Source of the DNA: Nocardia africana NBRC 100379
Lineage (GTDB): Bacteria > Actinomycetota > Actinomycetes > Mycobacteriales > Mycobacteriaceae
Length of the DNA stretch: 64,000 nt
Assembly (NCBI RefSeq): GCF_001612635.1
Contig: NZ_BDAV01000024.1
Span: 1-64,000, forward strand
Direction of reading: 5' to 3'
Part shown: one piece after another, positions 15,431-24,835 of the stretch
Layout: each line of letters begins with the position of its first letter
Numbering within the stretch: position 1 is the stretch's first letter
The notes under the pieces: model-generated
Databases searched by the model: none
Told to the model about the DNA's origin: nothing
What the model saw: only the letters and a program-made list of their open reading frames with translations
Translations under genes and position numbers: made by a program

Positions 15431-17647
15431 ATGGCAGACGTGCCTGAATTGTCGCTGACCGCCCGACTCAACCGCTCGGCTGCCGATGCGCGCCGGGGTG
15501 TGGTCCGCTTGCATTCCGAAGCGCTCGCGGCCCTCGGATTACGGGAGTGGGACGGGATCAGCGTGATCGGCTCCCGGCGCACGGCCGCGGTGGTCGGCCG
15601 GGCGCCCGCCGATACACCCGCCGGAATCGCCCTGCTCGACGATGTGACGCTGTCCAATGCCGGGGTGCGTGAGGACGGCGCGGTCGTCGTGGCCCCGGTG
15701 ACGGTGTACGGGGCCCGGCACATCTCGGTGACCGGCTCGGTCGCGGCGATGGGCGCGATCGCGGAATCCACGCTGCGGCAGGCGCTGCTCGGCAAGGTCG
15801 TCACCGTGGGTGACGCGGTGTCGCTGCTGCCCCGCGATCTGGGGCCGGGCACCAGCTCGGCCGCCGCGACACAAGCGCTCTCGCGCACCTTCGCGATCGC
15901 GTGGACCTCCGAACTGCTGACCGTGACCAGTACCGATCCCACCGGCGGCCCGGTCAGCGTGCAGCCCAACAGCGCGGTGGTGTGGGGCGCCGCGGCCCCG
16001 GCGGCGGACGCCTCGCACGATCCCCGGGGCCTGCTGGAGCCGAATCGTCCCGGCAGCCGGATGCTGGTGCGGGAGCGTCCCTCGGCCGTTCCGGTGGCGG
16101 ATCTGGCCGGGGTGCGCGCGCCGGCGGCGAAACTGTCGGAATGGCTGAGCCTGGCGCTCGACGAACCGGAACTCCTGCGGACCCTCGGCGCCCCGCCGCA
16201 TCTGGGCGTGCTCATCACCGGGCCCGCCGGCGCGGGCAAGGCCACACTGGCGCGCGCGGTGTCCACACCGCGGCGCATCGTGGAACTGGACGGACCGACC
16301 GTCGGCGCGTCCGAGAGCGGCACCCGGCTACGCGAGGTAGGGCTCGCGGTCTCGGAAATCTGTTCCGGCGCGGGTGGAGTCCTGCTGATCACCGATATCG
16401 ACGCCCTGCTTCCGGAGCAGCCGGAGCCGGTGGCGACGCTCATTCTCGATCAGCTGCGAGCCGCGGTGGCCACTGCCGGAGTGGCCTTCCTGGCCACCAC
16501 GTCGCATCCCACCGCCGTCGACAGCCGGCTGCGCGCACCGGATCTCTGCGATCGCGAAGTGGCGTTGACGCTGCCGACCGCCGCGGTCCGCGTCGAACTG
16601 CTGCAACAACTGCTGCGCAAGGTGCCCACCGCAGACCTCGACCTCGACGAGATCGCCTCTCGCACACCGGGGTTCGTGGTCTCGGATCTGGCGGCGCTGT
16701 GCCGGGAGGCGGCGTTGCGGGCGGCCTCGCGGGCCAGCCGCGATCACGCCGATCCGATGTTGACCCAGGCGGATCTGGTCGGCGCGCTGGAGGTGATCCG
16801 GCCGCTCTCGCGTTCGGGGACGGAGGAACTCGCGATCGGCAGCCTGAGCCTCGAGGACGTCGGCGATATGACCGACACGAAACAGGCGCTCACCGAGGCG
16901 GTGCTGTGGCCACTGCGGCATCCGGATTCGTTCGCGCGCCTGGGTATCGACCCGCCGCGGGGAGTACTGCTGTACGGGCCGCCGGGCTGCGGTAAGACCT
17001 TCCTGGTGCGCGCGCTCGCCGGAAGTGGGCAGCTCAGCGTGCACACGGTCAAGGGCGCCGAACTGATGGACAAATGGGTCGGCTCCTCCGAGCGCGCGGT
17101 CCGCGAACTGTTCCAGCGAGCGCGCGATTCCGCCCCCTCGCTGATCTTCCTCGACGAGATCGACGCCCTCGCCCCGCGGCGCGGCCAGAGCACCGACTCC
17201 GGCGTCGGCGACCGTGTGGTCGCGGCCCTGCTCACCGAACTGGACGGGGTGGAGCCGCTGCGCGATGTGGTGGTGGTCGGCGCCACCAACCGGCCCGAGT
17301 TGATCGACCCGGCGCTGCTGCGTCCCGGCCGGCTGGAGCGGCTGGTCTTCGTCCCGCCGCCGGACGCCGCGGCCCGCGCCGAAATCCTGCGCACCGCAAG
17401 CCGTTCCGTGCCGCTGAGCGACGACGTGGACCTCGCCGCACTGGCCGCCGATCTGGACGGCTATTCGGCGGCCGACTGTGCGGCACTGCTGCGCGAGGCC
17501 GCGATGGCAGCGATGCGCCGCGATGTGGATGCCGCCGCGATCGGCGCCGCGGATCTGGCGACGGCCCGCGGCAGTGTGCGGCCCTCCCTCGACGCCGATC
17601 AGGTCGACGCGCTGCGGCGCTACGCCGACAAGCGCGCGACCCTCTGA
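15431..17647 (+). CDS. Cdc48/p97-like tandem AAA ATPase
   Basis: The 738-residue protein has a Cdc48-type N-terminal domain (about 5-95, containing SNAGVREDGAVVVAPV) and two AAA modules. D1 has Walker A GPAGAGKAT near 264, but its Walker B reads LLITDIDALL near 320, so the usual DE pair is not intact. D2 has GPPGCGKTF near 516, LIFLDEIDALAP near 572 and an arginine-rich RPGRLERL segment, and looks fully active. The start is ATG 15431; a longer open frame to the left overlaps pssA and is not protein-like. The protein probably unfolds or remodels protein substrates. Mycobacteria have a homologue next to pssA (Rv0435c), which indicates an old but unexplained link with phospholipid genes. Confidence 0.92.
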   Translation: MADVPELSLTARLNRSAADARRGVVRLHSEALAALGLREWDGISVIGSRRTAAVVGRAPADTPAGIALLDDVTLSNAGVREDGAVVVAPVTVYGARHISVTGSVAAMGAIAESTLRQALLGKVVTVGDAVSLLPRDLGPGTSSAAATQALSRTFAIAWTSELLTVTSTDPTGGPVSVQPNSAVVWGAAAPAADASHDPRGLLEPNRPGSRMLVRERPSAVPVADLAGVRAPAAKLSEWLSLALDEPELLRTLGAPPHLGVLITGPAGAGKATLARAVSTPRRIVELDGPTVGASESGTRLREVGLAVSEICSGAGGVLLITDIDALLPEQPEPVATLILDQLRAAVATAGVAFLATTSHPTAVDSRLRAPDLCDREVALTLPTAAVRVELLQQLLRKVPTADLDLDEIASRTPGFVVSDLAALCREAALRAASRASRDHADPMLTQADLVGALEVIRPLSRSGTEELAIGSLSLEDVGDMTDTKQALTEAVLWPLRHPDSFARLGIDPPRGVLLYGPPGCGKTFLVRALAGSGQLSVHTVKGAELMDKWVGSSERAVRELFQRARDSAPSLIFLDEIDALAPRRGQSTDSGVGDRVVAALLTELDGVEPLRDVVVVGATNRPELIDPALLRPGRLERLVFVPPPDAAARAEILRTASRSVPLSDDVDLAALAADLDGYSAADCAALLREAAMAAMRRDVDAAAIGAADLATARGSVRPSLDADQVDALRRYADKRATL

Positions 17648-17728
17648 TCCCTCGGCGCACCTCCGACCGGCGCGCCCGATCCGGCAGGTCTGCCCCGGTT
17701 CCACCCGGTTCGCAGGTATTTTCGGCTG

Positions 17729-19039
17729 GTGCGCATGCGCCACGCGGTTCTGGAGATGATCACGGCGGCCTTGGCCACCCTGGTCGCCGGGCTGTCGTTG
17801 CTGTTGCCCAAAGGCTTCCGCTGGGCCTCGCAGACCTCGGTGCTGCAACTGGATATGCTCGCCGCCAGTCAACCGCGGGCCATCGCCGTGGGCGCCATCG
17901 TGGCGCTGATCGTCGCGGTCTTCGCCACCACCGTCAACCATGCGCTGGTCGCCTGGGGCACGGCGCTGTGCGGAGTGGTGACCATGCTCCTGGCGCATCT
18001 GCTCGCCGAGAGCGGCGACCAGAGCATCGCGCCGGCCACACTGAATTATCTGGAGGCGCTGGCGGGCGGGATTCTGCTGGGCGGGATCGCGGTCGCGGTG
18101 CTGCGCGGCTGGTTGCAGGTGTTCGGCTGGACCCTGGGCGGGCTCGCGGCGGTGGTCTTCGGCCAGGTCGGTTCGACCTCCACGGGCACCGTGCGGCGCG
18201 GAACGATGAGCGCGCCGGGCTGGTCGACCACCACGCTGCCGCCGCTGTGGCTGATCATGATCACACTCGTCCTCGTGATCGTCGGCATGGTTGTCAATCG
18301 CCACCAGGACACCGTGGAACGCCGCTCGGTCGAATTGCCCATGGCGCCGATCGTCGCGGGCCTGGTCTTCGTGATCAGTCGGGTGTTCAGTGCGGAATGG
18401 CTTGCTCGGCACTCCGCCAGTACCGGGAATATCGTCTTCGCCGCGTCCTTGGCGCTGACCGCGGCCGTAGTGGCGGCTTTTCTGCTGCCGCGGCGCGACG
18501 GTGTATTGATCTTGCTCGCGGTCGCATTGTCGGCGGTGGGCGGAGCGCTGCTACCGGCCCGGCTGCCGTGGTGGTCGGTCGCACCCCTGGTGTTGTTGAT
18601 CGCCCTCGGGCTGGTCGCAGGATTCCGGCGCCCGATGCCGATGCTCGCCGCCGCGGCGTTGGCGGGGATGGCGTTGTACTGTGCGCTGGTCACCGGGCAC
18701 CGGATCGCCGGCGGCCTGCAGACCGCGATGCTGAGCGGGCTGCTGGCGGCGGTGGCCGGTTACTGTTTCGGCAGTGCCGCACCGCGCTACAACCCGACTC
18801 GGGTGCTCGGTATGGCGATCGTGTTCGTGCCCTCGGTGGTAACCGCCCTGCGCGATCACCTCGACCGGCCACAGTGCGTCTCCGACCCCGGCCAGTGGTA
18901 CCTGTGCCCGGCCCCGGCGATGAGTTCGGCGGCGCCCTATTGGACCGCATTGGGGATCACAGTGGGCTGCACGGCGGGCCTGCTCGCCGTGCGCTATTGG
19001 CGCAAGCCGACCACCACCGAATCGGTAGCCGATATATAG
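17729..19039 (+). CDS. Polytopic membrane protein, function unknown
   Basis: The 436-residue protein has about a dozen hydrophobic segments over its whole length and almost no soluble domain. It starts at GTG/ATG (MRMRHAVLEMITAALATLVAG). A loop of about 35 residues near the C-terminus has a cysteine pair (in RPQCVSDPGQWYLCPAPAM) and probably faces outward with a disulfide. I see no transporter signature and do not recognise the family. It lies 81 bases after the ATPase gene, in the same direction, and 119 bases before the Mrp operon; it may be co-transcribed with the ATPase gene. Confidence 0.8.
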   Translation: MRMRHAVLEMITAALATLVAGLSLLLPKGFRWASQTSVLQLDMLAASQPRAIAVGAIVALIVAVFATTVNHALVAWGTALCGVVTMLLAHLLAESGDQSIAPATLNYLEALAGGILLGGIAVAVLRGWLQVFGWTLGGLAAVVFGQVGSTSTGTVRRGTMSAPGWSTTTLPPLWLIMITLVLVIVGMVVNRHQDTVERRSVELPMAPIVAGLVFVISRVFSAEWLARHSASTGNIVFAASLALTAAVVAAFLLPRRDGVLILLAVALSAVGGALLPARLPWWSVAPLVLLIALGLVAGFRRPMPMLAAAALAGMALYCALVTGHRIAGGLQTAMLSGLLAAVAGYCFGSAAPRYNPTRVLGMAIVFVPSVVTALRDHLDRPQCVSDPGQWYLCPAPAMSSAAPYWTALGITVGCTAGLLAVRYWRKPTTTESVADI

Positions 19040-19158
19040 CCATCGCCTCTGGAAGGTCTCGCTCCGGGCCGCGCCGGATCCGGCCGTGACCACTGAAGCC
19101 CGGAGTCAGCAGTAGGATCGGGGCGCCACCACCCCGCCGCCGACCGACGGAGTGACGT

Positions 19159-21999
19159 TTGCTCGCCATCCTGCTAGCCCATGCTTCGGCCGCCCTGCTC
19201 GCACCGCCCGCTGTGCGCGTATGGGGAAGGCGCGGATTCTACCCGATCGCGCTGGCACCACTGGCGGGACTGGTGTGGGTGATCGCGAACTGGAACAGCG
19301 ACACCGAGGTCCGGATCGCCTGGGCGCCGGAGATCCACATGAATTGGGATCTGCGGCTGGACAGCCTCGCCTCCATCATGTCGGTGCTGGTCCTCGGCGT
19401 GGGGGCCCTGGTCCTGGTTTACTGCGCCGAATATTTCGACGACGACGACCGAGCCCGCCTGGGCATCTTCGCCGGATATCTGGTGGCCTTCGCCGGGGCC
19501 ATGTTCGGGCTGGTGGTCAGCGACAACATGCTGGTGCTGTTCACCTTCTGGGAGCTCACCACGGTGCTGTCGTTCCTGCTGGTGGGCCATCACGCGGAAC
19601 AGAGCACCGGCCGCCGCGCGGCGCTGCAGGCGCTGCTGGTCACGGCCGCGGGCGGGTTGGCGATGCTGGTCGGCCTGGTGCTGCTCGCCCAGCGCTGCGG
19701 CAGCTACCTGCTGTCGGATGTGGTGGCCCGGGCCGATCCGCACGACTGGTCGGCCAATGTCGCGGTCGTGCTGATCCTGATCGGCGCGTTGAGCAAATCG
19801 GCGATCGTGCCCCTGCACTTCTGGCTGCCCGGCGCGATGATCGCGCCCACCCCGGTGAGCGCCTATCTGCACGCCGCCGCGATGGTGAAGGCCGGTATCT
19901 ACCTGGTGGCGCGTCTTGCCCCGGGCCTGTCCGAGGCCCCGGTGTGGCATCCGATCGTGCTGACCCTCGGCATCCTGTCGATGCTGCTGGCCGGACTCCG
20001 ATCACTGCAGGTCTACGACCTCAAACTGGTGCTCGCCTTCGGCACGGTGAGTCAGCTCGGATTCCTGCTGGTCCTGGTCGGCACCGGAACCCCGGAGGCG
20101 GCGCTGGCCGGTGCGGCGTTGCTGGTCGCGCACGCGCTGTTCAAGGGATGCCTGTTCATGGTGGTCGGCATCATCGACCACAGTGCCGGCACCCGCGATC
20201 TGCGCCGGCTCTCCGGCATCGGGCGCCGCGCGCCGGTCCTGTGCGCGGTCGCGGCGGTCGCCGCGCTGAGCATGGCCGCGATTCCACCGTTGTTCGGATT
20301 CGTCGGCAAGGAAAGTGCTTTCGCCGCCGAACTCGACGCGGGCAATCTGAGCGCAGCGGTTCGGATCGCCGTCACGATCGGCATCGTGCTCGGGTCGATG
20401 TTCACCGTCGGCTACAGCGCGCGCATGGTCTGGGGAGCGTTCGGTACGAAACGCGCCGCCGAGGGCGTGCCCGAGCCGGAGCGGTCCTGGCATCGCCCGA
20501 GTGCGCTGTTCGTCGCGCCGCCGGCCGTACTGGCCGTGGCCTCGCTGGCCGCCGGTCTCGCCTCGCCCTGGATGGACCGGCTGCTCTCGCCGTACGCCCG
20601 CACACTGGGACCGCTGGAGACGCATCTGGCGCTGTGGCACGGCTGGGGCACCCCGCTCACCCTCACCCTGATCGCCATCGCCTGCGGTCTGGTGCTGTTC
20701 GAGATCCGCGACCGGATCGGCGAATCGGTGAATCCGCGTCTCGGCAATGCCGACCGGGTCTACGACGCCGTGCTGCGCAGGATGGATCAACTGTCCCTGC
20801 GGATGACCGGTGCCACCCAGCGCGGTTCGCTGCCGCTGAATCAGGGCCTGATCCTGATTACGGTCGTGGCACTTCCGTTGGTCCTGCTGTTCATCGGCGC
20901 GCGTTCGCGCATCTCGGTGCGGGCGTGGGATTCCTCACTACAGCTGGTGATCGCGGTGGTGATGGCCGCGATGGCGCTGGGCGCCACCATCATGCGCAAC
21001 CGGCTCGCCAGCGTGCTGCTCGTCGGGGTCACCGGCTACGGCTGCGGTGTGATCTTCGCCCTGCACGGCGCGCCGGATCTCGCGCTCACCCAATTCCTGG
21101 TCGAGACACTGACTTTGGTGATCTTCGTGCTGGTGCTGCGCAAGTTCTCCGCCGAGATCGAACCCAGCCGCACCGCCGCCCTGAAGGTACGCCGCGCCGT
21201 GCTGTCCGCGGCGGTCGGCGCGGCGGTGGTGATCGTGGCGGCCTTCGCCACCGCGGCCCGCAGCACGGAACCGATCTGGCATCGAATCCCGCCCGCCGCA
21301 TACAGTTTCGGCGGCGGGAAGAACGCGGTGAACGTCCTGCTCGTCGACATCCGGGCGTGGGACACCCTCGGTGAGATCTCGGTGCTGGTGGTCGCGGCGA
21401 CCGGCGTCGCCTCGCTGATGTTCCGCAGCCGCCGGTTCGGCACCCTGCCGCGTGTCTCCGACGCCCCCGGCTACACCCCCGATCCGGATCGGGCCTACTG
21501 GTTGCGGGCCAGTCCACTGGTCGCCCCGCGGCACCGGTCGATGGTGATGGCGATGACCACCCGGATGCTGTTCCCCACCATCATGGTGCTGTCGGCGTAT
21601 TTCTTCTTCGCCGGGCACAACGCGCCGGGCGGCGGCTTCGCCGGCGGTCTCACCGCCGGATTGGCCCTGGTCCTGCGCTATCTGGCCGGTGGCCGCTACG
21701 AACTGGCCGAGGCGCTGCCGGTCGACGCGGGACATGTGCTGGGCGCCGGGCTGGTGCTGTCGGCGGGCACCGCGACCGGATCGCTGCTGCTGGGCGCGCC
21801 GCCGCTGTCCTCGGCCATCGTCGAGGTCACCCTGCCGGTGCTCGGGCACGTCAAATTCGTCACGGCGATGCTGTTCGACCTGGGCGTGTACCTGATCGTG
21901 GTGGGTCTGGTCCTGGACGTGCTGCGCAGTCTCGGCGCTCGCCTCGATATCGAATTCCTGGACGGCACAACGTCTTCGACGAAGGGAGGGATGCGATGA
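19159..21999 (+). CDS. mrpA: Na+/H+ antiporter subunit A fused to subunit B (MrpAB)
   Basis: The 946-residue membrane protein is the large subunit of the Mrp/Mnh cation/proton antiporter. The first 500 residues are the proton-translocating module shared with complex I NuoL, including KSAIVPLHFWLPGAM and an internal lysine/histidine-rich path (SAYLHAAAMVKAGIYL). The middle carries an MrpA C-terminal/MbhD-like region (NRLASVLLVGVTGYG). The last 150 residues are the MrpB domain (TRMLFPTIMVLSAYFFFAGH, then GGGFAGGLTAG). A fused A-B subunit is known in actinobacteria and explains the missing separate mrpB. The start is TTG 19159. The stop overlaps mrpC (ATGA). Confidence 0.95.
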   Translation: MLAILLAHASAALLAPPAVRVWGRRGFYPIALAPLAGLVWVIANWNSDTEVRIAWAPEIHMNWDLRLDSLASIMSVLVLGVGALVLVYCAEYFDDDDRARLGIFAGYLVAFAGAMFGLVVSDNMLVLFTFWELTTVLSFLLVGHHAEQSTGRRAALQALLVTAAGGLAMLVGLVLLAQRCGSYLLSDVVARADPHDWSANVAVVLILIGALSKSAIVPLHFWLPGAMIAPTPVSAYLHAAAMVKAGIYLVARLAPGLSEAPVWHPIVLTLGILSMLLAGLRSLQVYDLKLVLAFGTVSQLGFLLVLVGTGTPEAALAGAALLVAHALFKGCLFMVVGIIDHSAGTRDLRRLSGIGRRAPVLCAVAAVAALSMAAIPPLFGFVGKESAFAAELDAGNLSAAVRIAVTIGIVLGSMFTVGYSARMVWGAFGTKRAAEGVPEPERSWHRPSALFVAPPAVLAVASLAAGLASPWMDRLLSPYARTLGPLETHLALWHGWGTPLTLTLIAIACGLVLFEIRDRIGESVNPRLGNADRVYDAVLRRMDQLSLRMTGATQRGSLPLNQGLILITVVALPLVLLFIGARSRISVRAWDSSLQLVIAVVMAAMALGATIMRNRLASVLLVGVTGYGCGVIFALHGAPDLALTQFLVETLTLVIFVLVLRKFSAEIEPSRTAALKVRRAVLSAAVGAAVVIVAAFATAARSTEPIWHRIPPAAYSFGGGKNAVNVLLVDIRAWDTLGEISVLVVAATGVASLMFRSRRFGTLPRVSDAPGYTPDPDRAYWLRASPLVAPRHRSMVMAMTTRMLFPTIMVLSAYFFFAGHNAPGGGFAGGLTAGLALVLRYLAGGRYELAEALPVDAGHVLGAGLVLSAGTATGSLLLGAPPLSSAIVEVTLPVLGHVKFVTAMLFDLGVYLIVVGLVLDVLRSLGARLDIEFLDGTTSSTKGGMR

Positions 22000-22379
22000 G
22001 CGCGAACATCACCATGCTGGCCCTGATCGGGATCATGGTCGCCTGCGGGGTGTACCTGGTGCTCGAACGCGCGGTGTCGAAGATGCTGCTGGGGCTGATC
22101 CTGTTCGGCAATGCGGTGAACCTGCTGATCCTCACCATGAGCGGCCCGGACGGACGGCCGCCGATACTCGGCGAGTCGGACCGGCGACATCACGATCCGG
22201 CCGATCCGCTCGCGCAGGCGATGATTCTCACCTCGATCGTCATCACCATGGGTTTGGCGGCATTCGTTCTCGCCCTGGCCTATCGGGCCTTCGCGCTGAC
22301 CACCACGGAACAGGTCGAGGACGACCCCGAGGACGTGAAGGTCGCCGCGCAACGCGGGGGCGAGGATCCCGAACGATGA
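21996..22379 (+). CDS. mrpC: Na+/H+ antiporter subunit C (MrpC)
   Basis: The 127-residue subunit is homologous to NuoK. It has three hydrophobic helices, with GIMVACGVYLVLERAVSKML and LGLILFGNAVNLLIL typical of MrpC. A loop rich in Asp/His/Pro precedes the last helix (LAQAMILTSIVITMGLAAFV). The C-terminal 30 residues are acidic and cytoplasmic. GGGAGGG precedes the start. The gene overlaps mrpA and mrpD by four bases on each side, which supports stoichiometric, coupled translation. Confidence 0.95.
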   Translation: MSANITMLALIGIMVACGVYLVLERAVSKMLLGLILFGNAVNLLILTMSGPDGRPPILGESDRRHHDPADPLAQAMILTSIVITMGLAAFVLALAYRAFALTTTEQVEDDPEDVKVAAQRGGEDPER

Positions 22380-23992
22380 GCCTGTCCCCCGGTCTGCTCC
22401 CCGCCCTCTGCCCGCTGCCGGTGCTGATTCCGCTGCTCACCGCGGCCGCGACCCTGATCGTGGGTCGCAAAGCACGCGTACAGCAGGCGATTTCGGTCGC
22501 GGCGCTGACGGTGGTGGTCGCGATCTCCGGGGTGCTGCTGTATCTGGCCGACCGTGACGGCATGGGTGCGGTGCAGGTCGGCCGCTGGGAGACGCCGATC
22601 GGTATCACGCTGGTGGTCGACCGACTCTCGGCGGGCATGCTGCTGGTGTCGTCGATCGTGCTGCTCGCGGTGTTGGTCTTCGCGGTCGGGCAGGGTATCA
22701 GCGACGGCACCGAACGCCAGCCCACCTCGATCTTCCAGCCGACGTATCTGATTCTGAGCGCGGGTGTTTCGCTCGCCTTCCTGGCCGGTGACCTGTTCAA
22801 TCTGTTCGTCGGGTTCGAGGTGCTGCTGGCCGCGTCCTTCGTCCTGCTGACGCTGGGCGCGAGCGCCGACCGGGTCCGGGCCGGGGTGTCGTATGTGATG
22901 GTGTCGATGGTGTCGTCGCTGATCTTCCTCACCGGCATCGCACTGGCGTACGCGGCGACGGGCACCCTGAATCTGGCCGATATGTCGGTGCGAATGGGCA
23001 CGGTGCCGCTGGGTGTGCGCAGCGCGATCTGCGCGGTGCTGCTGGTGGCGTTCGGCATCAAGGCCGCGGTGTTCCCGCTGTCGAACTGGCTGCCGGATTC
23101 GTATCCGACCGCGCCCGCACCCGTGACGGCGGTCTTCGCGGGTTTGCTGACGAAAGTCGGTGTCTACGCCATCATCCGGGTGCATGCCCTGCTGCTGCCG
23201 GCTGGCACCTTCGACAACGTGCTGCTGGTGTGCGGTCTGCTCACCATGGTGATCGGCATCCTGGGCGCGATCGCGCAGAGCGACATCAAACGTCTGCTGT
23301 CGTTCACCCTGGTCAGCCATATCGGTTATCTGATGTTCGGGGTGGGGCTGAACTCCGTCGGCGGCACCACCGGCACGGTCTTCTATGTGGTGCACCACAT
23401 TCTGGTCCAGACCACGCTGTTCCTGGTGGTGGGCCTGATCGAGCGGCAGGCCGGATCGGCGTCGCTGAGCCGGTTGGGCGGATTGCTGGCGGCGAGTCCG
23501 GCGCTGGCCCTGCTGTTCGGCATCCCGGCGCTCAATCTCGGTGGTATTCCGCCCTTTTCCGGATATATCGGCAAGGTGCGGCTGTTGCAGGCGGGTGCCG
23601 CCGACGGGAGCGTGCTGGCCTGGATGCTGATCGCCGGCGCGGTGACGACCAGCCTGCTCACGCTGTACGTCATGGCGCGGGTGTGGAGTAAAGCGTTCTG
23701 GCGCCCGCGCGTCCAGGCCCCGGAGGGTGAACTGGCCGATGCCGCCCCCTCGGCGCTGATCGACGAATCCACCGATGTGCTGTTCGACGACCGCGTCGAC
23801 CCCGGCCGCATGCCCCGGCTGATGGTGGCTCCGACAGCGGCGTTGATCGTGGTCGCGCTCGCACTCACGGTGTTCGCCGGGCCGATCCTGGGCATCTGTC
23901 AGCGCGCGGCCGAAGATCTCAACGATCCGCACCGATATCTGGACACCGTGCTCGGCCCGCCGGAGACGTGGCAGTCGGGAGGGAACCGATGA
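22376..23992 (+). CDS. mrpD: Na+/H+ antiporter subunit D (MrpD)
   Basis: The 538-residue polytopic subunit is homologous to NuoN/NuoM. Conserved pieces include FNLFVGFEVLLAASFVLL, the FGIKAAVFPLSNWLPDSYP motif with its essential lysine, APAPVTAVFAGLLTKVGVYA, and the LSHIGY-like LVSHIGYLMFGVG segment. With MrpA it forms the ion-translocating core. A cytoplasmic acidic stretch (about 445-480) precedes the last helix. The start overlaps mrpC and the stop overlaps mrpE (ATGA). Confidence 0.96.
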   Translation: MSLSPGLLPALCPLPVLIPLLTAAATLIVGRKARVQQAISVAALTVVVAISGVLLYLADRDGMGAVQVGRWETPIGITLVVDRLSAGMLLVSSIVLLAVLVFAVGQGISDGTERQPTSIFQPTYLILSAGVSLAFLAGDLFNLFVGFEVLLAASFVLLTLGASADRVRAGVSYVMVSMVSSLIFLTGIALAYAATGTLNLADMSVRMGTVPLGVRSAICAVLLVAFGIKAAVFPLSNWLPDSYPTAPAPVTAVFAGLLTKVGVYAIIRVHALLLPAGTFDNVLLVCGLLTMVIGILGAIAQSDIKRLLSFTLVSHIGYLMFGVGLNSVGGTTGTVFYVVHHILVQTTLFLVVGLIERQAGSASLSRLGGLLAASPALALLFGIPALNLGGIPPFSGYIGKVRLLQAGAADGSVLAWMLIAGAVTTSLLTLYVMARVWSKAFWRPRVQAPEGELADAAPSALIDESTDVLFDDRVDPGRMPRLMVAPTAALIVVALALTVFAGPILGICQRAAEDLNDPHRYLDTVLGPPETWQSGGNR

Positions 23993-24504
23993 CGCGGGAA
24001 CGACTGGTTCGCATCGGCGTGCTGATCTGGCTGGCCGTCGTCTACACCGCGCTGTGGGGTAATGCCAGCGTGGCCAATCTGCTCGCCGGGCTGGTGGTCG
24101 GCATTCTGATCATGGTGCTGCTGCCGCTGCCGCGGGTTCCGGTGAACGGCGGGCTACGGGTGCTGCCGCTGATCGAATTGGTCGTGCTCACCGCCTACTA
24201 CGCGATCGAATCCAGTTTTCAGATCGCGTGGTTCGCGGTGCGACCCGCCGGTGCGCCGGTGTCGGGCGTGCTGCGGGTGCGGCTCGCGATCGACTCGGAT
24301 CTGGTGCTGGTGCTGTGCGCCGATGTGCTCAATCTGATCCCCGGCACCATGGTGCTCGAACTGGACCGGGTGGCCGGGGTCGCGTGGGTGCACGTCCTCG
24401 ATGTCGGCAGCGACGACGCGGTCGAGAAGTTCTACTACATCACCCGCCGGTTGGAAGGCCTGCTGATCAGGGCCTTCGAAGGCAGACCACAGGAGGCAGC
24501 GTGA
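23989..24504 (+). CDS. mrpE: Na+/H+ antiporter subunit E (MrpE)
   Basis: The 171-residue subunit has two N-terminal membrane helices followed by a soluble ferredoxin-like domain. The signature LIPGTMVLELD followed by VHVLDV is present. The start is the ATG overlapping the mrpD stop, with GGGAGGG before it. The stop codon overlaps the GTG of a short frame (24501-24578) that reaches the mrpF start. MrpE is needed for assembly of the whole complex. Confidence 0.95.
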   Translation: MTRERLVRIGVLIWLAVVYTALWGNASVANLLAGLVVGILIMVLLPLPRVPVNGGLRVLPLIELVVLTAYYAIESSFQIAWFAVRPAGAPVSGVLRVRLAIDSDLVLVLCADVLNLIPGTMVLELDRVAGVAWVHVLDVGSDDAVEKFYYITRRLEGLLIRAFEGRPQEAA

Positions 24505-24578
24505 GCGACCATTGCGCAGCGGCTCGCGCTGCCGGCCGGGTGCGGGTGTCCCGCAAATTACAGGAGGCAAATCCATGA
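24501..24578 (+). CDS. 25-residue mini-ORF linking mrpE and mrpF (possible)
   Basis: GTG at 24501 overlaps the mrpE stop (GTGA), and the frame ends in TGA at 24576-24578, which overlaps the mrpF ATG (ATGA). AGGAGG lies four bases before the GTG, and a second AGGAGG inside the frame serves mrpF. The peptide starts VSDHCAAARAAGRVRV and ends KLQEANP; its Leu codon is TTA, rare in this GC-rich genome. Such a frame could carry ribosomes from mrpE to mrpF across a 70-base gap holding a small GCAGCG/CGCTGC hairpin. No function for the peptide itself is claimed. Chance is a real alternative. Confidence 0.35.
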   Translation: MSDHCAAARAAGRVRVSRKLQEANP

Positions 24579-24835
24579 CCTTCGTCGCGATCGTGGCGGG
24601 CATACTCCTGGCTATCGCCGCGGCTTTCACGTCCTTCCGGGTGCTGGCCGGTCCCGGCACCCTGGACCGGGTCGTCGGCATCGATTCGCTGGTCGGCATC
24701 GCCGCGGCCGGATTGGCGGTGTGGGCCGCCTACAGCGACGACACCACGGTGGTGCCGGGCATCGTCGCGCTGTCGCTGGTCGGCTTCCTGGGATCGGCCG
24801 CGGTCACGCGTTTCCGGGTTCGGGACGACAAATGA
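24575..24835 (+). CDS. mrpF: Na+/H+ antiporter subunit F (MrpF)
   Basis: The 86-residue subunit has three membrane helices. The family core RVLAGPGTLDRVVGIDSLVG includes the buried Asp that is important in MrpF. The start is the ATG nine bases after AGGAGG; an open extension of 21 codons upstream is not MrpF-like. The stop overlaps mrpG (ATGA). Unlike the other mrp junctions, the gap to mrpE is about 70 bases. Confidence 0.94.
   Translation: MTFVAIVAGILLAIAAAFTSFRVLAGPGTLDRVVGIDSLVGIAAAGLAVWAAYSDDTTVVPGIVALSLVGFLGSAAVTRFRVRDDK

Noticed and set aside
16328-18412. A minus-strand frame of about 690 codons across the AAA ATPase and membrane protein genes
   Set aside because: It spans the end of one gene and the start of another on the opposite strand and is rich in Arg/Gln/His, as expected for antisense of GC-rich coding DNA.
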